In this document: positions 1 through 9,449 of the stretch, one piece after another | Layout of the letters: every line of letters begins with the position of its first letter | Numbering within the stretch: the first letter of the stretch is position 1 | Assembly: GCF_040149665.1 (NCBI RefSeq) | Contig: NZ_JBEFLP010000004.1 | Coordinates: 1-64,000, forward strand | Direction: 5' to 3' | Source: Sulfitobacter sp. HNIBRBA3233 | GTDB lineage: Bacteria > Pseudomonadota > Alphaproteobacteria > Rhodobacterales > Rhodobacteraceae | DNA length: 64,000 bases | Position numbers and translations under genes: made by a program | Notes under the pieces: generated by a model | The model's database searches: none | Seen by the model: only the letters and a program-made list of their open reading frames with translations | What the model was told of the DNA's origin: nothing

Positions 1-275
1 AATAAACGACCAAAAGATCGCTTTTTTCCGCCTGCCTCGGGTTCACCGCTCATTATCTCCTTGTTTTTATGGCCCTCTCGAAGAATTCCGCCAAGAAAAA
101 TCTTCGCTGTTAGCGCAAAAAACTGCCCTCTGGCGGCCAGCTGCCCCCGATTGCAGCACCGGTTTGCCCGAATTTGGAGGCTTCGGGCGAGTCGCTTGGG
201 GTGAATCGGGGATTCTTTGCCCCGTTCCGACTCGCGGCGCGCAGATCAGCGGGCCGTTCCGAGGGCTTCGCCCCG
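1..275. other. Intergenic stretch at the window edge, no supported gene
   Basis: No open frame here has a ribosome binding site or resembles a known protein. The first 30 bases hold a weak imperfect inverted repeat followed by a T-run (about 5-28), which could be the terminator of a gene outside the window. The remainder is GC-rich and lies downstream of ubiG on the minus strand. Confidence 0.4.
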
Positions 276-986
276 TCATTCCGGCTTCGTCGCGTGCCCC
301 ATGTAGATGATCGCCGTCAGCGGCAGCCGTCCGAATACCAGATCGCCACGTCCGTTGAGGCCCCTCGGGCCGAGTCCTGTCAGCTTGTGCGGCTGCAAGC
401 CTGCGTCCTTCAGTGCGCCGGTCAGTTCCCGTGGCTTGATGAACATCTGCGGGTCGTGTGTGCCTTTGGGCAGAAGCCGCAGAATATCCTCTGCAATCGT
501 GATCGTCGCCAGACGGGCGAGCGGGTTGCGGTTGATCGTGTCGAAGAAGAAGGTCCCGCCGGGCCGCAGGACCCGCGCGACGTTTCGCAGGACCTCGGAG
601 AGATCCTGCACATGTTCCAGCACGTCGACGCAGACAACCGCGTCGAAACTGGAGTCCTCGTAGGGAAGTGTCTCTCCGGCACCGACATCATAGCGGATAT
701 CACGCCCGCCGGCCTGCGCGTGGCCACGGGCCGCCGCGATCGCGTCCTTGGCGGGATCGATCCCCGTCACGCGGGCACCGCGATCGTCCAGCGCTTCGGC
801 CATGAAACCACCGGCACATCCCAGATCGAGCACCTGTTTGCCCTGCCAGTCGATCAGCCGGTCAAAATAGTCGAGCCGCCCGGGCACCATGTTCTTTAGT
901 GTCCGGACCCAGCGGATATCGTCGGACCACCAGTTTGCGGCGACGTCGTCATATATAGAGAGATTGTTGCGCGTTCTGTCTGCCAT
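276..986 (-). CDS. ubiG: UbiG-type 3-demethylubiquinol 3-O-methyltransferase
   Basis: This is a cytosolic or membrane-peripheral SAM-dependent O-methyltransferase of ubiquinone biosynthesis, 236 residues, close to the family's usual 240-250. The class I SAM-binding motif VLDLGCAGG lies at residues 52-60, the acidic ribose-binding position is in GIDPAK (75-80), and DVLEHV (121-126) is the post-II motif. The region FDTINRNP (148-155), continuing through LPKGTHDPQMFIKP, is characteristic of UbiG rather than of generic methyltransferases. The ATG at 986 has a GGGGG tract 5 bases upstream. It sits beside the complex I accessory subunit gene, so two respiratory-chain genes are neighbours, but the gap of about 100 bases does not prove an operon. 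A generic class I methyltransferase remains a minor alternative. Confidence 0.88.
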   Translation of the reverse strand: MADRTRNNLSIYDDVAANWWSDDIRWVRTLKNMVPGRLDYFDRLIDWQGKQVLDLGCAGGFMAEALDDRGARVTGIDPAKDAIAAARGHAQAGGRDIRYDVGAGETLPYEDSSFDAVVCVDVLEHVQDLSEVLRNVARVLRPGGTFFFDTINRNPLARLATITIAEDILRLLPKGTHDPQMFIKPRELTGALKDAGLQPHKLTGLGPRGLNGRGDLVFGRLPLTAIIYMGHATKPE

Positions 987-1087
987 GCTGCCCCCGCTGC
1001 GTTTCGCCTCGCGGGGGACGTAGACCTAAACTGCGCGGTGGCCAGATAGCCGGGCCATATCGGCAGGGCGGCAGCGCCGCCCGCCCG

Positions 1088-1399
1088 TCAGTGTGTCCAG
1101 GCGCCGCGCCGGGAAGTGGCAAAGTTCTCGCCGTATCCGCCGGGGCGGATGTTGGGCTTGCGGCGCTTGGGGTCCTGCACAATCGCGTCGATGCCCTGTT
1201 CCTCGGCGTATTCCACTGCTTCCTCGCGGGTGTCGAATTTCAGCCGGACCTGGCTTTGGGTGTCGCTGGAGGATGTCCATCCCATCAGCGGATCCACCTC
1301 GCGCGCCTCCGACGGGGCGAATTCAAGCACCCAATGGTGCGTCTTCGCAGTACCGGACGACATCGCTGTACGGGCTGGCTGATAAATTCTCGCGCGCAT
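1088..1399 (-). CDS. NDUFS4-like accessory subunit of respiratory complex I (ETC complex I subunit)
   Basis: This is a 103-residue protein of the NDUFS4/AQDQ family (ETC complex I subunit conserved region), an accessory subunit on the peripheral arm of alphaproteobacterial and mitochondrial NADH:quinone oxidoreductase. Family hallmarks are visible: the N-terminal [11 protein letters not shown], the central [11 protein letters not shown] (38-48), [15 protein letters not shown] (55-69) and a C-terminal [13 protein letters not shown]. The start at 1399 is preferred because it gives the canonical MRARIY N-terminus with a purine-rich AAAGAG upstream; in-frame upstream ATGs would add 13 unconserved residues. 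The gene lies apart from any nuo cluster, as is usual for this subunit in Rhodobacterales. It is divergent from uvrB. Confidence 0.88.
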   Translation of the reverse strand: MRARIYQPARTAMSSGTAKTHHWVLEFAPSEAREVDPLMGWTSSSDTQSQVRLKFDTREEAVEYAEEQGIDAIVQDPKRRKPNIRPGGYGENFATSRRGAWTH

Positions 1400-1535
1400 G
1401 GTGCACTCTTTCATCGTTGGCTGGGATGGATATGCCACGCAGTCGGCAGCGGATCAAGTGGCACAGTCCCGCGTGGCGGCCTTGAACAGCCGACAAAACA
1501 TGACACCTATAGGGCACCCTCGGAGAGAGAGATTC

Positions 1536-3740
1536 ATGCCCTACGCCCATTCCGACAAATCCGACGCGCCCCCCATCCTGTCGAATCCCGCGCCCGATGT
1601 GCGGTCCCGCCCCAAGCTGGAGGGCGGCAAGATGTTTCGCATGTCGTCCGAATTCAAACCGGCGGGCGACCAGCCTACGGCGATCAAGGAACTCAGCAGC
1701 GGCGTTCTGGACGGCGAGCGCGATCAGGTGCTTCTGGGGGCCACCGGCACGGGCAAGACCTATACGATGGCCAAGGTGATCGAAGAGACCCAGCGCCCCG
1801 CCATCATTCTGGCGCCGAACAAGACACTGGCCGCACAGCTTTATGGCGAGTTCAAGGGCTTCTTCCCCGACAACGCGGTGGAATACTTCGTCTCCTACTA
1901 CGACTACTACCAGCCCGAAGCCTACGTCCCGCGTTCCGACACCTTCATCGAGAAGGAAAGCCAGATCAACGAACAGATCGACCGGATGCGCCACTCGGCC
2001 ACCCGCGCGCTTCTGGAACGCGACGACGTGATCATCGTGGCCTCGGTGTCGTGTATCTACGGCATCGGCTCCGTCGAGACTTACGGCGCGATGACACAGG
2101 ATCTGAAGGCGGGGGAAATATATGACCAGCGGCAGGTGATCGCCGATCTGGTGGCGCAGCAATACAAGCGCAACGATGCCGCCTTCCAGCGCGGCAGTTT
2201 CCGCGTGCGCGGCGATTCACTCGAGATCTTTCCCGCGCACCTTGAAGACCGCGCATGGCGGTTGTCGTTCTTCGGTGAGGAACTGGAAGCGATTACCGAG
2301 TTCGATCCGCTGACCGGCGAAAAGACCGACACGTTCGACCAGATCCGCGTCTATGCGAATTCGCACTACGTCACACCGAAACCGACGATGCAGCAGGCGA
2401 TCATCGGCATCAAGAAAGAGCTGCGCACGCGGCTCGACCAACTGGTCGGTGATGGCAAGCTCCTGGAAGCGCAGCGGCTGGAACAACGCACCAACTTCGA
2501 TCTTGAAATGCTGGAGGCAACCGGCGTGTGCAACGGGATCGAAAACTATTCGCGCTATCTGACCGGACGCGCCCCGGGCGAGTCGCCGCCCACCCTGTTC
2601 GAGTTCATTCCCGACAATGCCATCGTCTTTGCCGATGAATCCCACGTGTCGGTTCCGCAGATCGGCGGCATGTACAAAGGCGACTTCCGTCGGAAGATGA
2701 CCCTGGCCGAGCACGGGTTCCGCCTGCCGTCGTGCATGGACAACCGCCCGCTGAAGTTCGAGGAATGGGACGCCATGCGCCCGCAATCCGTCTTCGTCTC
2801 GGCGACCCCCGCGGCGTGGGAGCTGGAGCAGACCGGCGGCGTCTTTACCGAACAGGTCATCCGACCGACCGGGCTTATCGATCCGCAGATCGAGATCCGC
2901 CCCGTCGAGATGCAGGTCGACGACCTTCTGGACGAGGTGCGCCGCGTGGCCGCCGACGGCTACCGGACCCTATGTACCGTTCTGACCAAGCGGATGGCAG
3001 AGGACCTGACCGAATACATGCACGAACAGGGCATCAAGGTCCGCTACATGCACTCCGACATCGACACGATCGAGCGGATCGAGATCCTGCGCGATCTGCG
3101 TCTGGGGGCCTTCGACGTGCTGATCGGGATCAACCTGCTGCGCGAGGGGCTGGATATTCCCGAATGCGGGCTGGTGGCGATTCTGGACGCGGACAAGGAA
3201 GGCTTCCTGCGGTCCGAAACCTCGCTGATCCAGACCATCGGACGGGCGGCCCGGAACGCCGACGGGCGCGTGATCATGTATGCCGACCGCATCACCGGCT
3301 CGATGGAGCGCGCGATGGGCGAAACGGAACGCCGCCGCGCCAAGCAGCTTGCCTATAACGAAGAGCACGGGATCACGCCGCAAACCGTGAAGAAGAACGT
3401 CGAGGATATTCTGGCCGGCCTCTACAAGGGCGATACGGATCAGTCGCGGGTGACCGCCAAGATCGACAAGCAGATGGCAGGCGGCAACCTTCAGACCGTG
3501 CTCGACGGGCTGCGCAAGGACATGCGCAAGGCAGCCGAAAACCTCGAGTTCGAGGAAGCCGCACGCCTGCGCGACGAGGTGAAGCGGCTGGAAGCCGTCG
3601 ATCTGGCGATCTCGGACGATCCGATGGCACGCCAGTACGCGGTCGAGAAAGCCGTCGGCGACGCGCAATCGAAATCCGGCAGATCCACGATGGGCCGCGG
3701 GGGAATGCGCGGCGGGGTAAAGCGCAAACGCGGCCGCTGA
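1536..3740 (+). CDS. uvrB: Excinuclease ABC subunit B
   Basis: This is the damage-verifying helicase-like subunit of UvrABC nucleotide excision repair. The 734-residue product has Walker A GATGTGKT (68-75), the [12 protein letters not shown] beta-hairpin region that inserts between the DNA strands, the helicase motif [12 protein letters not shown], the C-terminal [12 protein letters not shown] motif VI region, and a final UVR domain ([14 protein letters not shown]) that binds UvrC or UvrA. An ATG at 1536 preceded by GGAGAGAGAG is chosen over an in-frame start at 1398, which would add 46 unconserved residues. The product carries an N-terminal extension of about 30 residues relative to E. coli UvrB, and a basic tail ending in GGVKRKRGR. 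It is monocistronic. An inverted repeat without a T-run follows at 3787-3811. Confidence 0.96.
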   Translation: MPYAHSDKSDAPPILSNPAPDVRSRPKLEGGKMFRMSSEFKPAGDQPTAIKELSSGVLDGERDQVLLGATGTGKTYTMAKVIEETQRPAIILAPNKTLAAQLYGEFKGFFPDNAVEYFVSYYDYYQPEAYVPRSDTFIEKESQINEQIDRMRHSATRALLERDDVIIVASVSCIYGIGSVETYGAMTQDLKAGEIYDQRQVIADLVAQQYKRNDAAFQRGSFRVRGDSLEIFPAHLEDRAWRLSFFGEELEAITEFDPLTGEKTDTFDQIRVYANSHYVTPKPTMQQAIIGIKKELRTRLDQLVGDGKLLEAQRLEQRTNFDLEMLEATGVCNGIENYSRYLTGRAPGESPPTLFEFIPDNAIVFADESHVSVPQIGGMYKGDFRRKMTLAEHGFRLPSCMDNRPLKFEEWDAMRPQSVFVSATPAAWELEQTGGVFTEQVIRPTGLIDPQIEIRPVEMQVDDLLDEVRRVAADGYRTLCTVLTKRMAEDLTEYMHEQGIKVRYMHSDIDTIERIEILRDLRLGAFDVLIGINLLREGLDIPECGLVAILDADKEGFLRSETSLIQTIGRAARNADGRVIMYADRITGSMERAMGETERRRAKQLAYNEEHGITPQTVKKNVEDILAGLYKGDTDQSRVTAKIDKQMAGGNLQTVLDGLRKDMRKAAENLEFEEAARLRDEVKRLEAVDLAISDDPMARQYAVEKAVGDAQSKSGRSTMGRGGMRGGVKRKRGR

Positions 3741-3786
3741 CCGCCGCCGGATCGACCATCCTTCGGCCTTTGGCAGAGCGTTTCAG

Positions 3787-3811
3787 CCGGACCCGGCACC
3801 CCCCGGTCCGG
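3787..3811 (+). terminator. Hairpin downstream of uvrB, possible terminator
   Basis: A perfect 7-bp stem, CCGGACC at 3787-3793 and GGTCCGG at 3805-3811, encloses an 11-base loop. No T-run follows, so intrinsic termination is doubtful. It could be a Rho-dependent end or an mRNA-stabilising hairpin. Confidence 0.3.
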
Positions 3812-3890
3812 TAAATAGAGTGGAACCTTTTGTCGCACCAATTGTTCTTTTCACAGAACGATATGAGTACAAACGTCAAGGAGCGAACCA

Positions 3891-4076
3891 ATGGAATATG
3901 GTCTTCTGGGTCTTCTGATCCTCATCGCCGACATCTACGCAATCTACCAGATCATCACGTCCGGCACATCCGGCGTGAAGAAGATCCTCTGGACACTCGG
4001 CGTCCTGATCTTCCCTGTCATCGGCTTCATCGTCTGGCTGATCGCCGGTCCACGCGGATCGTCCGTTCACGTCTGA
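3891..4076 (+). CDS. Small membrane protein with PLD nuclease N-terminal (PLDc_N) fold
   Basis: This 61-residue protein has two hydrophobic helices (about 3-22 and 32-53) separated by a short polar turn (TSGTSGVKK). The pattern LIADIYAIYQ...KKILWTLGVLIFPVIGFIVWLI followed by GP matches the PLDc_N domain, a small two-helix membrane module found alone or ahead of phospholipase D-like domains. Here it stands alone. The SD AAGGAG lies 8 bases upstream of the ATG, and a strong intrinsic terminator follows. The role is unknown; such stand-alone proteins are often stress- or envelope-associated, but nothing in the neighbourhood shows this. Confidence 0.75.
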   Translation: MEYGLLGLLILIADIYAIYQIITSGTSGVKKILWTLGVLIFPVIGFIVWLIAGPRGSSVHV

Positions 4077-4098
4077 AGCTGAACACATCCGATGAAAG

Positions 4099-4124
4099 AG
4101 CCCGGCCTTGTGCCGGGCTTTTTT
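4099..4124 (+). terminator. Rho-independent terminator after the PLDc_N gene
   Basis: An 8-bp perfect stem, AGCCCGGC (4099-4106) and GCCGGGCT (4112-4119), with loop CTTGT is followed by a T-run to 4124. Confidence 0.88.
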
Positions 4125-4199
4125 GTGTGGACAGAAAACTTCGCGGTAATGGTTTATTAAGCATTATTAACCAAGATCGGGGCAGGAGTGGTCTGCCCC

Positions 4200-4868
4200 G
4201 TGTTTCTTCGTTTCGCGATTTTCATTCTTGCCTGCTGGGCCTGTGGGCCGGCCCTTGCGGGGCCGTGGCTGCGCGACCGGGGCGATGGGTTCTCGGCCTA
4301 CACATTTGCCAGCAACGCGAATTACGATACGGCCACCCAGACCTATCTGGAATTCGGTCTGACCGACACGACAACAATCGGGGCGGACATCGGGTTTGTC
4401 AGACCGCGCTACGGGTTTCAGGGCGGCTACGCGACGCTTTTCATGCGCCGCGCACTCAGCAAACCGGACGCGGTTTCGAAATGGGCCTACGAGATTGGCG
4501 TCGGTGCCAACTGGGCGGCGGATCTTGTCCTGCCGCATTTCAAGACCACCCTGACATGGGGCCGTGGGCTGAGTTTCGCGGACAAAACCGGATGGACGAC
4601 CGTCGATGCGGCAGTGATCTGGGATCCGGTCTATGCGCTGCATGTGGCGAAACTTGACGGGACGCTGGGCATCAATTTCTCAGACAAGGTCGCGGGCATG
4701 ATGCAGGTCTATATGGTCCACGCAAACGGGGCGAGCGCTGCAACGCTCGCCCCGTCGATCATCTTCTCCCCCGCCGACAGCAAATTCCGGTTCCAGATCG
4801 GGACGGAAACAGCCGTGGGCAATGTGCGCGGCACCGTGCTCAAGCTAGGGCTTTGGCATAATTTCTAG
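4200..4868 (+). CDS. Exported protein of unknown function, outer-membrane beta-barrel-like
   Basis: A 222-residue protein with a signal peptide (FLRFAIFILACWACGPALA, cleavage expected before GPWLRDR). The mature part is rich in alternating aromatic and polar segments (FSAYTFASN, YLEFGLTD, IGADIGFV, YGFQGGYA) and ends in LKLGLWHNF, a C-terminal aromatic typical of Omp85-dependent outer-membrane beta barrels. The GTG at 4200 is chosen because AGGAG (4184-4188) lies 11 bases upstream; an in-frame GTG at 4188 would overlap that SD. I recognise no named family. It is convergent with the beta-helix protein gene, only 6 bases apart, so the two may share a 3' end. Confidence 0.65.
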   Translation: MFLRFAIFILACWACGPALAGPWLRDRGDGFSAYTFASNANYDTATQTYLEFGLTDTTTIGADIGFVRPRYGFQGGYATLFMRRALSKPDAVSKWAYEIGVGANWAADLVLPHFKTTLTWGRGLSFADKTGWTTVDAAVIWDPVYALHVAKLDGTLGINFSDKVAGMMQVYMVHANGASAATLAPSIIFSPADSKFRFQIGTETAVGNVRGTVLKLGLWHNF

Positions 4869-4874
4869 ACCCGC

Positions 4875-7169
4875 CTAAACGACATCATTGTCGATGCGGA
4901 CCGTCACACCGATCTTGCCGCTTACGGCCTCGCTCCAGATCACATGCACCTGATCAGAGTCTGGCCCTTGCTGCGCGCGGATGTAGGGCGTGTCGAAATT
5001 CGTGACATTGGCCGCGTTGCGCACCCCTCCGCGCACCACGACCGCATCCACGCTGAGCGAACGGGCACTGAACGGAAGCCCCGGCCCGGTTGGCACGACC
5101 CATGTCTGCTGCGGCGTATTCTGCGAGAATTCGAGCAGCAGAGGGCTCGCAACAGACTGCCCGATGCCGTGGAACGAATTGCCCTCGAAGCGGATATTGC
5201 GAAAGCGGGTATAGTTCAGATCGGCGAGACTGGTATCGATCCTTTCAGCGCGCTCGATATATCCGTTGATCGACCGGAACCGGTTCCCGGCCACGTTCAG
5301 CCCGTTGATGAAATGCCCCGCGCCGTAGGGTTTGACGACGATATAGCTGAAGCTCGACGCCGCTTCTCCGGACAGGAAGATGTTGCTGGAAACCTCGAGC
5401 GCACTGAAGGAAAACCCGCTCGTGAAAGCCGGCGCCGCGTCACGTTCATTGGTCCATTCCAGATAGGCGTTGTCGCAATAGTTGCCCGTCACGATGCACG
5501 AGGAATAGGCCTCGGCCAGAACGATACCGGCAGACCGCGGCCCGCCCTCCAGAGGATCACCCTGAAAGAAGTGGTTGCCGCTGATCAGGTGGTTGGACCC
5601 GGACGCGACAAGGAAATGCAGGAACCGCGTTGCGCGACAGTTGCGGATCTTGGTGTCGTTGGCATTGACGTTGATCGCGATGGTCTTGCGGTCAGAGACT
5701 GGCAGGTCCTCCTCTGCCGACAGGAACTGGCACCGTTCCACGAACATCCCCTGACACCCGCCGCCCATCGACGTGATCCCGCGATCCTTCGGCGTGGTGA
5801 TGAAACAGTCGCGCACGGTAAAAATTGTGCCCGCCCCTGCCAGCATGATGGCGCTGCACACCTCCTGGCACTGGAATTCGATGTTGTGGAGGATGAACTT
5901 GCTCACCACTTCGAAACCGCTGAAATCAAGCAGATACTTGTAGCGCCGGAAGGTGAAGTTCTGCGTTCCTTCCGCATCATAGAGCGGACCGTTCAGCGTC
6001 AGCTCGCCACGCGCCACGTTCTTGTCGCGAACATAGATCTCGCGGCCCACACCCGGGCCGGACACATGGCTCCCGATGGGGATGTTGGCGACGTTGGCGA
6101 CGCCGGTCAGCGTTCGGGCGTTGCTGGCGCTATAGGTCGCCTGTGCGACAATCGTTGTCGTGTCCCAGTTGCCGTCCGCCAGCGCGATCAGCTGGCCATT
6201 GTGGATGGCGCGGCGGGTTTGATACCGGTTGCGGTCCGGCACGGCGGCCTGCATGTCGACAGGCCCGGTCAAAGCCACCTTGCGCCCGCCCAGATCAAGG
6301 GATTCGTGGTCCGAATTGTTCAGCAGCGCCTGAAACGCCTTGCGAAAGGCCAGTTCTTCATCACCGAAGGCCTCGATATAGTTGGGCAGATCGAAGTTGC
6401 GGCGCAGCAGCAGCACCGCCCCGACCGGCATGCTGACCGTACCGGTGAATTTGGTCGGCGCGTCAAAGGTGACATCGCCGTTCAGCCGGAATGTGCATTC
6501 GGGGATCAGCACGGTCCGCCCGTTCGCATTGGAATTGGCCCGCTCGAACGCGGCGGTATCATCGGTGGTGCCGTCGCCGACCGCGCCGTAATCTTTCACG
6601 TCGATGGTCGAGACGACGTCGCCGAGGAAAAAGCTGGAAACATCGGTGATCTCGATGTCATCGACGCGCACGATGCCCCCGTTCGGCCCCAGCAGATCGA
6701 AGCCGAAATGCCCGTAATCCGCATTGATGCCCCAGACCATGTCAACGCCGGTCCGGTTGCCGACCCCGACAATCGCGCTCAGCTCGACGACCTGACCGTA
6801 GGTGGTCAGGGCGACAGGATCGCCTGTGGTGGTCACCCCCGGCACGGGATTGCCGTTCGACAGCGCGGCGTAGCTTGCGATGCGCACCGACGGCAGGCTG
6901 CCGCTGATCGCTTTCACCCTGATCTTGATCTGCAGATAGCATCCGGGAAGGATCGGCGTCTCGCCCTTGTAGCGGACGCGCTGTGTCGACTCGGTCTTGA
7001 GCAGTTCCAGCGCGCCGCCGAAATCCTCGTCGTTCGGGGCAAAGACACCGTTCGCGCTGCTGGCATAGGTAGGCGTGCCCGGCGTGCCATTACCGCTGGA
7101 GTATTGATCGAGCCCGTCTGCATAGGGCGCGGGGGTCAGCTGGATGCCGTCCGTGATCGCTTTGTTCAT
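4875..7169 (-). CDS. Large right-handed beta-helix protein with pectate-lyase-3 / GH28-like motif
   Basis: A 764-residue protein with no signal peptide. Residues 1-180 look like a beta-sandwich, possibly carbohydrate-binding. The motif VKDYGAVGDGTTDDTAAF (191-208) is the classic N-terminal cap of pectate-lyase-3 / glycosyl-hydrolase-28-like beta helices, also used in phage tailspikes. The remaining ~550 residues are repetitive short strands (FTVRDCFIT, KIRNCRATRF, HLISGNHFF, CIVTGNYCDNAY, LEVSSNIFLS) typical of parallel beta-helix coils. The ATG at 7169 follows AAAGGGAA by 6 bases; a TTG just upstream is less likely. That SD lies in an inverted repeat (7176-7224). Substrate is unknown; an extracellular polysaccharide or surface structure is likely. 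Export without a signal peptide would need another route, and I see no secretion genes nearby. Confidence 0.8.
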   Translation of the reverse strand: MNKAITDGIQLTPAPYADGLDQYSSGNGTPGTPTYASSANGVFAPNDEDFGGALELLKTESTQRVRYKGETPILPGCYLQIKIRVKAISGSLPSVRIASYAALSNGNPVPGVTTTGDPVALTTYGQVVELSAIVGVGNRTGVDMVWGINADYGHFGFDLLGPNGGIVRVDDIEITDVSSFFLGDVVSTIDVKDYGAVGDGTTDDTAAFERANSNANGRTVLIPECTFRLNGDVTFDAPTKFTGTVSMPVGAVLLLRRNFDLPNYIEAFGDEELAFRKAFQALLNNSDHESLDLGGRKVALTGPVDMQAAVPDRNRYQTRRAIHNGQLIALADGNWDTTTIVAQATYSASNARTLTGVANVANIPIGSHVSGPGVGREIYVRDKNVARGELTLNGPLYDAEGTQNFTFRRYKYLLDFSGFEVVSKFILHNIEFQCQEVCSAIMLAGAGTIFTVRDCFITTPKDRGITSMGGGCQGMFVERCQFLSAEEDLPVSDRKTIAINVNANDTKIRNCRATRFLHFLVASGSNHLISGNHFFQGDPLEGGPRSAGIVLAEAYSSCIVTGNYCDNAYLEWTNERDAAPAFTSGFSFSALEVSSNIFLSGEAASSFSYIVVKPYGAGHFINGLNVAGNRFRSINGYIERAERIDTSLADLNYTRFRNIRFEGNSFHGIGQSVASPLLLEFSQNTPQQTWVVPTGPGLPFSARSLSVDAVVVRGGVRNAANVTNFDTPYIRAQQGPDSDQVHVIWSEAVSGKIGVTVRIDNDVV

Positions 7170-7175
7170 CAAAAA

Positions 7176-7224
7176 TTCCCTTTCCCACGATATCCGGCAC
7201 CATGGGCCGGTCAGGGAAAGGGAA
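7176..7224 (-). promoter_or_regulatory. 5'-UTR inverted repeat that can occlude the beta-helix gene's SD
   Basis: The minus-strand leader contains TTCCCTTTCCC and, 27 bases later, its perfect complement GGGAAAGGGAA, which is the Shine-Dalgarno region of the downstream gene. An inner hairpin (CCGGC...GCCGG) occupies the loop. In the folded state the SD would be paired, which suggests translational control by RNA structure, temperature or a ligand. This is inference from sequence alone. Confidence 0.55.
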
Positions 7225-7279
7225 GTACCAACGCTATCTTAAGGCGCGCCTAGACCACCGTGACGGTCGTGTTGCGCGC

Positions 7280-7681
7280 TCAGACGGATGCGCCGGGCGC
7301 GTCCAGCACCTGAACCCCCGAGATGCGCCAGCCAGCGTCCGTCTGCACCATCCGGTATTCCAGGATGTGAAATCCGCCCTTCAGGTCGGTGATCTGAACC
7401 TTCTGCCAGTAGACGCCCCCCTCTTCGCGCAGATCGAGGTATCGCACATCGGCGGGACGCCAGACCATCGGATAGCCCTGCGTGACCATGCGCCCGAAAG
7501 TCTCGGGACTTCCGAAATACCGTTGCAGATCGGGGCTCGCAAAAGAGAAGGCGGTGCCAAAGTCGTCGACCTTGAAGGCTTCGATTTGCCGGCTGATGGT
7601 GGCTTCGATGTCCGTCTGCTGCGCGTCGGCGCCGAAGGCAAAGACGAGGCTGAAAGCCGCCGCCTGAAGTATCGTTCGCAT
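7280..7681 (-). CDS. Exported DUF4864-family protein
   Basis: A 133-residue protein with a signal peptide (MRTILQAAAFSLVFAFGADA, cleaved before QQTDIEA). The mature sequence (ISRQIEAFKVDDFGTAFSFAS, FGRMVTQGYPMVWRP, RYLDLREEGG, YRMVQTDAGWRISGVQVL) has the NTF2-like layout of DUF4864, a periplasmic family of unknown function common in alphaproteobacteria. The start at 7681 places the signal peptide at the N-terminus; an in-frame upstream start would put 14 extra residues before it. It stands alone between the beta-helix gene and lysS on the same strand. Confidence 0.78.
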   Translation of the reverse strand: MRTILQAAAFSLVFAFGADAQQTDIEATISRQIEAFKVDDFGTAFSFASPDLQRYFGSPETFGRMVTQGYPMVWRPADVRYLDLREEGGVYWQKVQITDLKGGFHILEYRMVQTDAGWRISGVQVLDAPGASV

Positions 7682-7744
7682 GCCCGTTCTCCCTGCGTGA
7701 TGTATTGACTTAGGGTAAGTCACGCATCCCGCAGGGCAACAGTT

Positions 7745-9325
7745 TCAGCCCGCGACCAATTTACCCGCAAGCGCGTCGTCGATCAGCGCCACGGTCTCAT
7801 CCACGCCGTAAAGCGCGATGAAGCCGCCGAAACGCGGGCCTTGCGACGCGCCCAGAAGAACTTCGTAAAGGGCGGTGAACCAATCGCGCAGGGGCTCGAA
7901 CCGGTCGCGGCCACAGGCGAAAACCTCCGATTGCAGCGCCTCGGCATCGAGCCCGCCGTCCCATCCGACCAGACGCGCGCGCAGATCCTCAAGCGCTTCG
8001 CGCTCCAGATCGCTGGGCAGGCGGAACTGTTTGTGCGGCTTCACGAAATCATTGAAATAGCGCAGCGCATAGCCCACGGCCGCATCCATTCCGGGGTGGG
8101 TTTCGGGCGACGCATCCGGCGCGTAGCGCTGGATGAATCCCCAAAGCTGGGATTTCTCTTCCGCCGACGAAACCGATGCGAGGTTGAGAAGCATGGAAAA
8201 CGGTACAACCATATCCGACTTGGGCACATCGCCGCCGTGGATATGCCAGACCGGATTGTTCAACTGGCCTTTGAGGTCCTGCGTTTCATAGGCGCGCAAC
8301 TGCTGGTGATATTCATCCATCGCCTTCGGGATGACGTCGAAATACATCCGCTTCGCCGTCTTGGGCTTGAGGAACATGAAATACGACAGCGATTCCGTCG
8401 AGGCATAGGTCAGCCACTCGTCGATCGAGATGCCGTTACCCGACGATTTCGAGATCTTCTGCCCGTTCTCGTCGAGAAACAGCTCATAGCTGAAATGCTC
8501 GGGCTTCTTGCCTCCGAGGATCTCGCAGATCCGGTCGTAGATCGCCGTATTGGTGGCGTGCTCCTTGCCGTACATTTCGAAATCGACATCCAGTGCCGCC
8601 CAGCGCGCGCCGAAGTCCGGCTTCCACTGGAGCTTTACGTTGCCGCCGGTGACCGGAAGGGTCATCTCCTCGCCGTCCTCGGTGTCGAAGGTAATCGTAC
8701 CGTCCTTGGCGTTCACCTGTTTGATCGGCACATACAGAACACGCCCGGTTTCGGGGTGGATCGGCAGGAAGATCGAATAGGTCTGGCGACGCTCCTCGCG
8801 CAGGGATTTCAGCATCACGGCCATGATGTCATCGTAGCGCTCTGCCGCCCGCAACAGGATCTCGTCGAATTGGCCTGTCTCGTAGAATTCCTTGGCCGAA
8901 TAGAATTCGTACTCGAACCCGAATGTGTCGAGGAACCGCCGCAGCATCGCGTTGTTGTGATGCCCGAAACTGTCGAATTTACCGAACGGATCGGGCACCG
9001 ACGTCAGTGGCTTGTGCATGTGTTCTGCCAGCATCTCCTGCTGCGGCACGTTGCCCGGCACCTTGCGCATCCCGTCCAGATCGTCGGAAAAGCAGATCAG
9101 CTTTGTCGGAATGTCGCTGATTTCTTCGAAGGCGCGCTTGATCATCGTGGTGCGCAGCACTTCGCCGAAGGTCCCGATATGCGGCAGACCGGAGGGGCCG
9201 TATCCTGTCTCGAACAGCACAAACCCCTTTTCGGGCGGCTTTTTCTCGTAGCGTTTGAGCACACGGCGGGCTTCTTCGAAGGGCCAGGCCTTGCTTTGCA
9301 TCGCTGCTTCACGCGTCTGAGACAT
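7745..9325 (-). CDS. lysS: Class I lysyl-tRNA synthetase
   Basis: A cytosolic aminoacyl-tRNA synthetase that charges tRNA-Lys. This 526-residue enzyme is class I (archaeal type), not the class II LysS of E. coli, as is normal in alphaproteobacteria. The ATP-binding HIGH signature appears as HIGT (49-52) after GYGPSGLP, and KMSKS appears as KISKS in [15 protein letters not shown]. The start [10 protein letters not shown] at 9325 is preferred to an in-frame start at 9352. The gene stands alone and is divergent from the TerB-like gene. Confidence 0.95.
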   Translation of the reverse strand: MSQTREAAMQSKAWPFEEARRVLKRYEKKPPEKGFVLFETGYGPSGLPHIGTFGEVLRTTMIKRAFEEISDIPTKLICFSDDLDGMRKVPGNVPQQEMLAEHMHKPLTSVPDPFGKFDSFGHHNNAMLRRFLDTFGFEYEFYSAKEFYETGQFDEILLRAAERYDDIMAVMLKSLREERRQTYSIFLPIHPETGRVLYVPIKQVNAKDGTITFDTEDGEEMTLPVTGGNVKLQWKPDFGARWAALDVDFEMYGKEHATNTAIYDRICEILGGKKPEHFSYELFLDENGQKISKSSGNGISIDEWLTYASTESLSYFMFLKPKTAKRMYFDVIPKAMDEYHQQLRAYETQDLKGQLNNPVWHIHGGDVPKSDMVVPFSMLLNLASVSSAEEKSQLWGFIQRYAPDASPETHPGMDAAVGYALRYFNDFVKPHKQFRLPSDLEREALEDLRARLVGWDGGLDAEALQSEVFACGRDRFEPLRDWFTALYEVLLGASQGPRFGGFIALYGVDETVALIDDALAGKLVAG

Positions 9326-9449
9326 ACCTAAAGTTCCAAAATTCCATTCCACCGCACCCCTTGTGCGGGTCCGGCATCATCTATTGCGTCACCCCGACCA
9401 CGTCAATATTCTGCACCGCAGAGGCAAGTGTTCCTGAAAGGATCCCCCG

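Noticed and set aside
4157-4177. CtrA-like TTAA repeats before the exported barrel-like gene
   Set aside because: TTAAGCATTATTAA has a 6-base spacer, not the 7 bases of the CtrA consensus.
4944-7253. A 769-codon open frame antisense to the beta-helix gene
   Set aside because: The minus-strand gene has a recognised motif, SD and start; the antisense translation shows no domain.
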